From NCBI GenBank assembly GCA_017412705.1, contig JAFPWS010000066.1, positions 1 to 36,418 of the forward strand: a DNA stretch of 36,418 nt, given 5' to 3'. The position numbers were made by a program, and so were the translations under genes. Below, one piece after another: positions 7,844-15,029 of this stretch. The notes below the pieces were generated by a model. That model made no database searches and was not told the DNA's origin. It saw only the letters and a list, made by a program, of their open reading frames with translations. The stretch's first letter is position 1. Every line of letters begins with the position of its first letter. This stretch comes from Prevotella sp. (lineage in GTDB: Bacteria > Bacteroidota > Bacteroidia > Bacteroidales > Bacteroidaceae).

Positions 7844-9157
7844 TTAAATCATTGGAGCAATATATTTCAGTACGAAAAGTACACCTAAGATATACATGAA
7901 CAACGACAGTTGCTTGCCTTCGCCGATGCAGACCTTCACGATGATATAAGAGAGCATCCCCAGGACGATACCTTCAGAGATGCTGGCTGTGAAAGGCATC
8001 ATCATCATCGTAACGAAACATGGCATTCCGGTGCGGAAGTGCACGAAGTCGATGTGCAACACTGGGCGCATCATCATTACACCTACCAGAAAGAGCGCAC
8101 TTGTGGTGGCTGCGGCAGGAATCATCAGGAAGACTGGCGAGAAGAACAGGGCTACAAAGAAGAGCATGGCTACCGTAAACGACGTTAAACCCGTTCGGCC
8201 ACCCTCGGCAATACCTGTTGTGCTTTCTACATAGGTGGTAACGGTTGATGTACCACAGAGAGCACCAACCGTCGTACCGACGGCATCAGCCATCAGGGCT
8301 TTGTTCAGGTTGGGCACGTTGCCGTTCTCGTCGACCATTCCTGCGCCAATCGAGGCACCCATTAGTGTGCCGATGGTGTCGAACAGATCCATGAAGAGCA
8401 GCGTCATCACTACGATGATGTAGTCGAGGTCGAGAACCATGAAGCGTGAGAAGTCAACGTGGAAGGCAATGGGCTCTAACGATGAGGGCAGGCTGACGAG
8501 CGAGAAAGTCTTGGGCATCTGCGTCACTCCGAAGGGAATGCCGACGACGGTCATCAGCAGAATGGTATAGAACAACGCGCCTCTTATCTTCATGGCCAGC
8601 AGTACTGCACCCAGCAGCACACCACCCATAGCCACCAGCGAAGTGGCACTCCAGGGAGCCAGACCTGTTACCGTGGCTTCGCTGGCAATAATGATGCCGC
8701 CGTTCTTCAAGCCGATAAAGGCAATGAACAGGCCGATACCAACGGAGATAGAGTAGCGAAGGTCGAGTGGGATACAGTTGACAATGGCCTCGCGGACTTT
8801 GAAGATGGTCAGTACGATGAACACCAAACCTTCCAGCAGTACAGCCGCCAGAGCCTGTTCCCATGTGTAGCCCATCGTGATGACCAGCGTATAGGCGAAA
8901 AAGGCGTTCAATCCCATACCGGAGGCCAGTGCGAAAGGCATCTTGGCATAAATGGCCATCGTCATTGTACCAACGACGGCAGCAATGATGGTTGCAGAAA
9001 AAACGGCTCCCTTGTCCATGCCCGCATCGCTGAGGATGATGGGGTTGACGGCAAGAATGTACGACATGGTTAGAAACGTGGTCAGTCCTGCCAGCATTTC
9101 TGTCTTGACGTTGTGCTTCTTCGGATTGAAGCCAAAAATAGATAAATGCTTCATCAT
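7844..9157 (-). CDS. NCS2-family (AzgA-type) guanine/hypoxanthine/adenine permease
   Basis: An inner-membrane purine-base/proton symporter of 437 residues with about 12-14 hydrophobic segments. Diagnostic sequences are TEMLAGLTTFLTMSYILAVNP at the N-terminus, ALASGMGLNAFFAYTLV in the third transmembrane region, and VESTTGIAEGGRTGLTS late in the protein, all characteristic of the AzgA/PbuG/PbuO branch. The start may be Met1 or Met2. It sits between lpxB (23 bases upstream) and the DUF5020 channel (24 bases downstream), probably in one transcript with surE and lpxB. The exact base specificity cannot be read from sequence. Confidence 0.92.
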   Translation of the reverse strand: MMKHLSIFGFNPKKHNVKTEMLAGLTTFLTMSYILAVNPIILSDAGMDKGAVFSATIIAAVVGTMTMAIYAKMPFALASGMGLNAFFAYTLVITMGYTWEQALAAVLLEGLVFIVLTIFKVREAIVNCIPLDLRYSISVGIGLFIAFIGLKNGGIIIASEATVTGLAPWSATSLVAMGGVLLGAVLLAMKIRGALFYTILLMTVVGIPFGVTQMPKTFSLVSLPSSLEPIAFHVDFSRFMVLDLDYIIVVMTLLFMDLFDTIGTLMGASIGAGMVDENGNVPNLNKALMADAVGTTVGALCGTSTVTTYVESTTGIAEGGRTGLTSFTVAMLFFVALFFSPVFLMIPAAATTSALFLVGVMMMRPVLHIDFVHFRTGMPCFVTMMMMPFTASISEGIVLGMLSYIIVKVCIGEGKQLSLFMYILGVLFVLKYIAPMI

Positions 9158-9180
9158 AATAGCGTATGTTTAAATGTTGA

Positions 9181-10302
9181 TTATCGTTTTAATAGTTTCA
9201 GCATGATATCTGCTGCACGGTCGGGGGCTTGGCTCTCGCCAAGTCGCTGATGCACCTCCTCGTAGTCGTCGAGCATCTGTTGGCGGTGCTTGCCGCCAGG
9301 GAGAATGGCCTCCAGCTTACGCTTGATATTCTCTGCGCCAAAGGTCTCTGCTACCAGCTCAGGAACTACTTCGCGGTTGACTATCAGGTTAACCAGCGAG
9401 ATGTACCTGACCTTGATGAAATGGCGTTTCAGGAAGCCGATCAGTTGGGGTAGGGGCGTCTCGTAGCATACTACTTGCGGCACGCGGAACATGCAGGTCT
9501 CGAGTGTTGCTGTACCACTGGTAACCAGGGCTGCCGTGGCTTGTGAGAGTAGGGAGTAGGTCTGGTTCATTAGCAGCCTGACGTGACTGCCGGCAAGGAA
9601 CTTGCCATAGTACGACGGCTCGATAGAGGGAGCACCTGCCAGTACCAGGTCGTATTGGTCGGCCAGATGGCTTGTAGCTTCTATCATGGCGGGCAGGTTA
9701 TCCTTTATCTCTTGCATCCTGCTTCCTGCCAGGAGGGCAATGATGGGCTTTGTCTTGGCGATATCCTGCTTCTTGCCCTCGTTCTTCAGGAATTCCCTGA
9801 CCTCCTGTGCCGTAGGATTGCCCACGTAGTGAATAGGGTAGTGGTGTTTCTGCTCAAAGAAATCGACTTCGAACGGAAGGATGGAGAACAGCTCGTCAAC
9901 GTCGCGCTTGATGTTCTTGATGCGATATTCCTTCCATGCCCATATCTTTGGCGAGATGTAGTAGTAGACAGGGCAGATGCCCTCTTGGTGCACGTATTTG
10001 GCGATGCTGAGATTGAAGCCTGGGTAGTCTACGAGGATGACGACATCGGCTTGCCACTGCTTGATGTCCTGCTTGCACATCTTCATGTTCTTCAAGATGG
10101 TTGGCAGGTGCAGCAGTACGGGTACGAAGCCCATATAAGCCAGCTCACGAAAGTGTTTCACCCGCAGGCCGCCTACTGCTGTCATGAGGTCGCCGCCAAA
10201 GAAACGAAACTGGGCTTCCGGGTCGCGTGCCTTCAGCGATTGCATCAAGTGCGATGCATGTAAGTCGCCCGAGGCTTCACCGACTATCAGATAATACTTC
10301 AT
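9181..10302 (-). CDS. lpxB: Lipid-A-disaccharide synthase
   Basis: LpxB (GT19, GT-B fold) joins UDP-2,3-diacylglucosamine and lipid X into the beta-1,6 disaccharide of lipid A, on the cytoplasmic face of the inner membrane. The N-terminus MKYYLIVGEASGDLHASHL carries the GEASGD signature. The FFGGDLM, ELAYMGFVPVL and YYISPKIWAWKEYRIKNIKR motifs follow, then the C-terminal half with LAGSRMQEIK and VTSGTATLE, which contribute to the UDP-sugar site. Length of 373 residues is normal. Its ATG overlaps the surE stop by four bases (ATGA), indicating translational coupling. Confidence 0.96.
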   Translation of the reverse strand: MKYYLIVGEASGDLHASHLMQSLKARDPEAQFRFFGGDLMTAVGGLRVKHFRELAYMGFVPVLLHLPTILKNMKMCKQDIKQWQADVVILVDYPGFNLSIAKYVHQEGICPVYYYISPKIWAWKEYRIKNIKRDVDELFSILPFEVDFFEQKHHYPIHYVGNPTAQEVREFLKNEGKKQDIAKTKPIIALLAGSRMQEIKDNLPAMIEATSHLADQYDLVLAGAPSIEPSYYGKFLAGSHVRLLMNQTYSLLSQATAALVTSGTATLETCMFRVPQVVCYETPLPQLIGFLKRHFIKVRYISLVNLIVNREVVPELVAETFGAENIKRKLEAILPGGKHRQQMLDDYEEVHQRLGESQAPDRAADIMLKLLKR

Positions 10303-11114
10303 GTGCTACTTGGCTCCTTTCTTTTCTGTAGGTTCCAACCTTTGAGCAAATCGATGGCCTCGTAGGCTGTCACATCGACGCGGGTAGGCGTAATGGCCAC
10401 ATAGCCATGGTCCAATGCCCAACGGTCTGTGTCTTCGGCTTCAGGCTCATCGTTCTGGAAGTGTCCAACCATCCACCAGTAGTCATAACCGCGCGGATGG
10501 TGGAACTTGCTGACTTCCTGGTCCCAAGTACCCTTGGACATGCGGCAAACCTTGACGCCATGATAGCCCTTGGCATCTTTGCCTTCTTTCGTCAGCAGCG
10601 GGAAATTGATATTGAGGCATACACCGAGCGGCAGTCCGTCGCTCAGCACCTGCTGCGTTACCTTTTCTATATAAGGACGTAAGGGCTCGAAATCGGCATC
10701 CTCCCGATGGTCGCATAGCGAGAAGGCTACACTTGGAATGTGTTTCATGCACCCCTCCATCGTAACGCCCATCGTGCCGGAGTAGTGTGTGTTGACCGAC
10801 GAGTTGTCGCCGTGGTTGATGCCGCCAATCACCATGTCTGGCTTCCTCGGACATAGTTCCGCCAGCGCCATCTTTACGCTGTCCACAGGTGTTCCGTTGC
10901 ACGACCACACCTCGACACCTTCCTCCTTGTGCCTCAAGGTCAGCGTAAGGGGAATGGTGGCAGAGAAAGCACAGGCCATGCCGCTGCGGGCGCCATCCGG
11001 CGCACAAACCAGCACGTCGCCATAGCCACGCACCATGCGAACCAGTTCATTTATACCCTTGGCTTGATAGCCGTCATCGTTCGAAATCAGTATGAACGGT
11101 CTCTTATTTTTCAT
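10299..11114 (-). CDS. surE: 5'/3'-nucleotidase SurE
   Basis: SurE dephosphorylates nucleoside 5'- and 3'-monophosphates using a divalent metal. I place the start at the ATG at 11112-11114 (MKNKRPFILISNDDGYQAKG), because upstream in-frame codons lie within and before the promoter. The metal-binding pair is Asp13-Asp14 in ISNDDG, and the second conserved segment GGINHGDNSSVNTHYSGT holds the other ligands (Asn, Ser). Total 271 residues, a normal length. It is the first gene of the minus-strand operon and is divergent from parA, with 111 bases between the two starts. Confidence 0.95.
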   Translation of the reverse strand: MKNKRPFILISNDDGYQAKGINELVRMVRGYGDVLVCAPDGARSGMACAFSATIPLTLTLRHKEEGVEVWSCNGTPVDSVKMALAELCPRKPDMVIGGINHGDNSSVNTHYSGTMGVTMEGCMKHIPSVAFSLCDHREDADFEPLRPYIEKVTQQVLSDGLPLGVCLNINFPLLTKEGKDAKGYHGVKVCRMSKGTWDQEVSKFHHPRGYDYWWMVGHFQNDEPEAEDTDRWALDHGYVAITPTRVDVTAYEAIDLLKGWNLQKRKEPSST

Positions 11115-11135
11115 TAAATATCTACTATTTGGCTG

Positions 11136-11143
11136 CAAAATTA
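11136..11143 (-). promoter_or_regulatory. Promoter -7 element of surE-lpxB-permease operon
   Basis: The minus strand reads TAATTTTG (TAnnTTTG), 21 bases before the surE ATG. The divergent parA element lies about 43 bases away, so the two promoters share a short control region. Confidence 0.65.
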
Positions 11144-11185
11144 CTAAAAAAGGTTGATATTTGGAAAAATCTCGCAGAAAATTCG

Positions 11186-11193
11186 TACCTTTG
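11186..11193 (+). promoter_or_regulatory. Promoter -7 element of parA-parB operon
   Basis: TACCTTTG matches TAnnTTTG. A TTTG at 11160-11163 may be the -33 element, at 22 bases instead of the optimal 19-21. The element is 32 bases before the parA ATG. Confidence 0.65.
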
Positions 11194-11225
11194 CAACCTA
11201 TTATGTACACAAGGCAAGAAAGAAT

Positions 11226-11990
11226 ATGGGAAAGATTATTGCATTAGCGAACCAAAAAGGCGGTGTTGGCAAGACCACCACGACCATTAATTTGGCTGCC
11301 TCACTGGCTACGCTGGAGAAGACCGTCCTCGTTGTTGATGCTGACCCACAGGCTAACGCATCCAGTGGCTTAGGTGTTAACATACAAGAGGTGGACTGCT
11401 CATTGTATGAATGTATTATCAACGGGGCAGATGTCCGTGATGCTATCTATACTACTGATATTGAGGGACTTGATATTATTCCAAGTCATATAGATCTGGT
11501 AGGCGCCGAGATAGAGATGTTGAACCTGCAGAACCGTGAGAAGATTATCGGTGAGGTGCTGAAGTCCGTTCGCGACGAGTATGACTTTATACTCATAGAC
11601 TGCTCTCCGTCGTTGGGACTCATTACGGTAAACTCACTGACAGCTGCCGATTCGGTGATTATTCCTGTACAGTGCGAGTATTTCGCGCTGGAAGGTATCT
11701 CCAAGTTGTTGAATACCATTAAGATTATAAAGCAGAAACTGAATCCGAAGCTGGAGATTGAGGGTTTCCTGCTGACCATGTATGACTCGCGTCTCCGTTT
11801 GGCCAACCAGATATATGATGAAGTCAAGCGCCATTTCCAGGAACTGGTGTTCAAGACCGTCATCCAGCGTAACGTAAAGCTTTCGGAAAGTCCTTCGCAC
11901 GGTTTGCCTGTCATCTTGTACGACGCAGAGTCTACAGGAGCCAAGAACCACTTGTCGCTGGCCAAGGAGATAATTTCGAAGAATGCATAG
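11226..11990 (+). CDS. parA: Chromosome-partitioning ATPase ParA (Soj)
   Basis: ParA is a deviant-Walker ATPase that forms an ATP-dependent gradient on the nucleoid and, with ParB, moves replicated origins apart. The start MGKIIALANQKGGVGKTTT carries the deviant Walker A with signature lysine Lys11 and phosphate-binding Lys16. Further motifs: VLVVDADPQANASSG (Walker A') and YDFILIDCSPSLG (Walker B). Total 254 residues, as in chromosomal Soj; there is no extra N-terminal DNA-binding domain of plasmid type. An in-frame ATG at 11154 lies upstream of the promoter and is rejected. parB follows after 15 bases. Confidence 0.96.
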   Translation: MGKIIALANQKGGVGKTTTTINLAASLATLEKTVLVVDADPQANASSGLGVNIQEVDCSLYECIINGADVRDAIYTTDIEGLDIIPSHIDLVGAEIEMLNLQNREKIIGEVLKSVRDEYDFILIDCSPSLGLITVNSLTAADSVIIPVQCEYFALEGISKLLNTIKIIKQKLNPKLEIEGFLLTMYDSRLRLANQIYDEVKRHFQELVFKTVIQRNVKLSESPSHGLPVILYDAESTGAKNHLSLAKEIISKNA

Positions 11991-12005
11991 TTTTAAGGAA
12001 CCATT

Positions 12006-12932
12006 ATGGCTGTAAAGAAGAAATATGACAGAAGCGTTTTAGGGCGCGGCCTTGATGACCTCAGTTCAGGCCGCGGCTTGGATGCCCTGATAGATACACA
12101 TAGTGATGTGAAGACCGAGGGTTCGTCAAACCTCAATGAGGTGGAGATAGCCCTGATAGAACCCAACCATAACCAGCCTCGCCGTGAGTTCGACCAGGAG
12201 GCTTTGCAGGAGCTGGCCAACAGCATTCGCGAGCTGGGCATCATCCAGCCCGTAACGCTGCGCAAGGTCGAAGGCGGGAAATACCAGATTATTGCCGGTG
12301 AGCGCCGTTGGCGTGCCTCTCAGTTGGCTGGACTCACCAAGATACCCGCCTATATTGTTTCGGTGGAGGACCAGGGTGTGATGGAGATGGCGCTGGTGGA
12401 GAATATCCAGCGTGAAGACCTGAATGCCATTGAGATAGCGCTGGCTTATCAGCATTTGGCGGAGGCTACAGGCATGACACAGGCAAAGATATCGGAGCGT
12501 GTAGGCAAAAGCCGTGCGGCAGTAACCAACTACATGCGCCTGTTGAAGTTGCCGGCACAAGTACAGATGGCACTGAAGAATCATGAGATAGAGATGGGCC
12601 ATGCTCGCGCCTTGTTGGCTATCGACAGTCCCTCGCAGCAGATTAAACTGTTCAAGGAGGTGCAGCAGGGACAGCTCTCCGTCCGTAAGGTCGAGGAAAT
12701 GGTTCAGACGCTGAAGAGTGGTGACGAGGTGAAGACAGCCAAAGGCAGGATTTCCTCCAAGAGACAGCTTCCCGAGGAGTTTAATGTGCTGAAGGAGCGT
12801 CTTGCCCAGTTCTTCCAGACCAAGATACAGATGACCTGTTCGCCCAAGGGAAAAGGTAAAATCAGCATCCAGTTTGACAATGAGGAACAGCTGGAGCGCA
12901 TTATGAACGCACTGGATGGAGCGAATGGGTAA
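12006..12932 (+). CDS. parB: Chromosome-partitioning protein ParB (Spo0J)
   Basis: ParB is a CTP-dependent DNA clamp that loads at parS and spreads. The protein has an N-terminal LGRGLDDL motif duplicated as SGRGLDALI. The CTPase/N-terminal domain contains NQPRREFDQEALQELANSI, GERRWRA (CTP-binding box) and ENIQREDLNAIE, followed by the helix-turn-helix MTQAKISERVGKSRAAVTNY, and a C-terminal dimerisation region near QIQFDNEEQLERI-like sequence. 308 residues is normal. AAGGA lies nine bases before the ATG, a rare visible ribosome-binding site for this genome. Its 3' end overlaps the next gene. No canonical parS is visible in the window. Confidence 0.95.
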   Translation: MAVKKKYDRSVLGRGLDDLSSGRGLDALIDTHSDVKTEGSSNLNEVEIALIEPNHNQPRREFDQEALQELANSIRELGIIQPVTLRKVEGGKYQIIAGERRWRASQLAGLTKIPAYIVSVEDQGVMEMALVENIQREDLNAIEIALAYQHLAEATGMTQAKISERVGKSRAAVTNYMRLLKLPAQVQMALKNHEIEMGHARALLAIDSPSQQIKLFKEVQQGQLSVRKVEEMVQTLKSGDEVKTAKGRISSKRQLPEEFNVLKERLAQFFQTKIQMTCSPKGKGKISIQFDNEEQLERIMNALDGANG

Positions 12933-13644
12933 GTGGTTTCTGATAGTCATGATGCTCACGACGGGCATGACCTGTCTGGCTCAGACGGAAGACTTGGCCG
13001 TTATGGACTCCGTGGCCAAGGCTGACGCCAAAATCCTTATGGGAGACACCCTGTCTGTTGCCGGCGACTCCTTGTCGGTCATGGCCGATACAACCTCCGT
13101 GGTCGTCAAAAAGGAAAAGAAAAAGCGTGACTGGAACACCTGGAAGCCCAATCCGCAGCGAGCCTTGTGGCTGGCTCTGGTGTTGCCCGGGGCAGGCCAG
13201 ATATATAATCGCAAGTTCTGGAAGCTGCCGATTATCTATGGCGGATTCATTGGCTGTATCTATGCGCTGACGTGGAACAACATGATGTATAAAGACTACT
13301 CCCAGGCTTATTTGGACATCATGGACGACGACCCCGGCACGGCTTCGTATAACAAGTTCCTGCACCTGGGAAGGGTTATCACGCCGGAAAACGAGGAGAA
13401 ATACAAGGAAATATTCAAGAGCCGTAAGGACAAGTACCGCCGTTGGCGCGACATGAGCTTCTTTGTCATGCTGGGTGTCTATGCCATCTCGGTGATTGAC
13501 GCCTACGTGGACGCTGAGCTCTCGGCATTCGATATCTCAAAAGACCTCAGCTTGAAGGTTGAGCCTACCGTCATTCCCAATCATGGCGGTGGCAGCTTGT
13601 TGGATTCGCAGTCCTTGGGTTTGAGTTGTAAACTGAACTTTTAA
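12916..13644 (+). CDS. DUF5683-type membrane protein
   Basis: A 242-residue protein (or 239 if ATG 12925 is used). The N-terminus KWFLIVMMLTTGMTCLAQ is a signal peptide or anchor. A Ser/Asp-rich linker follows, then WNTWKPNPQRALWLALVLPGAGQIYNRKFW, which I recognise as the core of the DUF5683 family in Bacteroidetes. Two further hydrophobic segments (PIIYGGFIGCIYALTW and FFVMLGVYAISVIDAYVDA) suggest an inner-membrane protein. The start overlaps parB by 17 bases (or eight). It is followed after 21 bases by the lytic transglycosylase, an order I recall from other Bacteroidales. Function is unknown; an envelope role is inferred from the neighbours. Confidence 0.75.
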   Translation: MERMGKWFLIVMMLTTGMTCLAQTEDLAVMDSVAKADAKILMGDTLSVAGDSLSVMADTTSVVVKKEKKKRDWNTWKPNPQRALWLALVLPGAGQIYNRKFWKLPIIYGGFIGCIYALTWNNMMYKDYSQAYLDIMDDDPGTASYNKFLHLGRVITPENEEKYKEIFKSRKDKYRRWRDMSFFVMLGVYAISVIDAYVDAELSAFDISKDLSLKVEPTVIPNHGGGSLLDSQSLGLSCKLNF

Positions 13645-13665
13645 AGTGAAAACATATAAAGAACG

Positions 13666-15024
13666 ATGAAGATAAATAGCAATATGGTGTTTTGGGGCAA
13701 GGCGGCAAAAAGGTGCATGCTTTCAGCCTTCCTTGTCATGACGCCTCTGTCCATGAGTGCCCAGGTGGTAACGACAGTGGAGGAGGAGAGCGACGACGAA
13801 GACGAGATCATAGTGACTGACCAGGAAGGCAACGAGGAAGTGATTGAGTTCCCGGAGGCCATGACTTATGACTTGGATTCCCTGCTGAACCTCTACATGT
13901 CGAAAACCTATCTTGAAGAGGATGCAGACTGTCGTACGAGCGACGTCAATCCTACCTATTCAAGAGAGGAGTACATTGAGCGTCTGAGCCGCATGCCATG
14001 TATCATGGAGATGGCTTACAACGATGTGGTGCAGAAGTTCATCGACCGCTACAGCGGGCGCCTTCGCCACTCTATCAGCTATATGTTAGGCGCCTCAAAC
14101 TTCTATATGCCTATCTTTGAGGAGGCACTGGAAATCTATCAGCTGCCCTTGGAGCTGAAGTACCTTCCCGTCATAGAGTCAGCGCTGAACCCGAAGGCTG
14201 TTAGCCGTGTAGGTGCCACTGGCCTGTGGCAGTTCATGCTAAGCACCGGTAGGCAGTATGGCTTGAATGTGAACTCGTTGGTAGACGAGCGCCGCGACCC
14301 GCAGAGGGCTTCGCTGGCTGCCGCCCACTACCTGAGCGACTTGTATAAGATATTCGGCGACTGGAACTTGGTGATAGCCGCCTATAACTGTGGCCCGGAG
14401 AACATCAACAAGGCTATCCATCGTGCGCAGGCAGCCAACAAGGACTCGGTTGCCAACGTGAAGGACTATTGGAACATCTACCCCTATCTGCCTAAGGAGA
14501 CACGCGGCTATGTGCCGGCCTTTATAGCAGCCAACTATATCATGACCTACTACTCGCTGCATAACATCTGTCCCATGAACACCCGTCTGCCGGCCAAGTC
14601 AGACACCGTCATCGTTCACCGCAACGTCCATCTGGAGCAGGTGGCGGAGGTGGTAGGCATTAATATCGACCTGTTGCGCTCGCTGAATCCCATGTACCGC
14701 CGCGACGTGGTGCCTGGAGCCACGGCACCGTCACCCCTGCGACTGCCGCAGACAGAAGTGGGCAGGTTCATCGACCTGGAAGACTCTGTCTACAACTATA
14801 AGGCTGCCGAGTTGCTGGGCAACCGTCTGGAGGTGGAGGTTAAAGACGACGTCCCGACCTATTACCACAAGAGTAAACGCTATGCACGTGGCAAGAAGGG
14901 CCGTTACAGCAAGCGCAGCAAGTACAGCCGTCGCCGTGCGTCAGCAAGCAAGCGCAGCAAGTACAGCCGTCGCAGTTCCGCTTCGGCCGGCAAGAAACGC
15001 AAGTCAACGAGAAGAAGGAGATAA
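13666..15024 (+). CDS. mltD: Membrane-bound lytic murein transglycosylase D-like (GH23) with basic C-terminal tail
   Basis: This enzyme cleaves the MurNAc-GlcNAc bond of peptidoglycan to a 1,6-anhydro product. It has a signal sequence (ends near MSAQ), an acidic linker (residues 38-64), and a GH23/SLT domain with catalytic Glu171 in YLPVIESALNPKAVSRVGATGLWQF and the AAYNCGPENI motif near residue 238. A single degenerate LysM-like region follows (about 325-370). The usual C-terminal LysM repeat of MltD homologues is not seen. Instead, residues ~395-452 form a tail of Lys, Arg, Ser and Tyr, with one 13-residue unit repeated and ending RRRR. Such a tail could bind anionic cell-wall polymers or nucleic acid. 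The stop is five bases before relA/spoT. Confidence 0.88.
   Translation: MKINSNMVFWGKAAKRCMLSAFLVMTPLSMSAQVVTTVEEESDDEDEIIVTDQEGNEEVIEFPEAMTYDLDSLLNLYMSKTYLEEDADCRTSDVNPTYSREEYIERLSRMPCIMEMAYNDVVQKFIDRYSGRLRHSISYMLGASNFYMPIFEEALEIYQLPLELKYLPVIESALNPKAVSRVGATGLWQFMLSTGRQYGLNVNSLVDERRDPQRASLAAAHYLSDLYKIFGDWNLVIAAYNCGPENINKAIHRAQAANKDSVANVKDYWNIYPYLPKETRGYVPAFIAANYIMTYYSLHNICPMNTRLPAKSDTVIVHRNVHLEQVAEVVGINIDLLRSLNPMYRRDVVPGATAPSPLRLPQTEVGRFIDLEDSVYNYKAAELLGNRLEVEVKDDVPTYYHKSKRYARGKKGRYSKRSKYSRRRASASKRSKYSRRSSASAGKKRKSTRRRR
14908..14973 (+). repeat. 27-base perfect direct repeat encoding the basic tail
   Basis: Bases 14908-14934 and 14947-14973 are identical over 27 positions (starting AGCAAGCGCAGC), a 39-base period equal to 13 codons. 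The unit encodes SKRSKYSRR followed by an RASA-like linker. This indicates recent tandem duplication within the 3' end of the transglycosylase gene. Confidence 0.9.
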
Positions 15025-15029
15025 AAGCT

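Noticed and set aside
10154-10161. TGTTTCAC, a parS half-site, within lpxB; a second half-site GTGAAACA at 36352-36359
   Set aside because: Neither has the opposite palindrome arm, so no ParB-binding parS site can be claimed.
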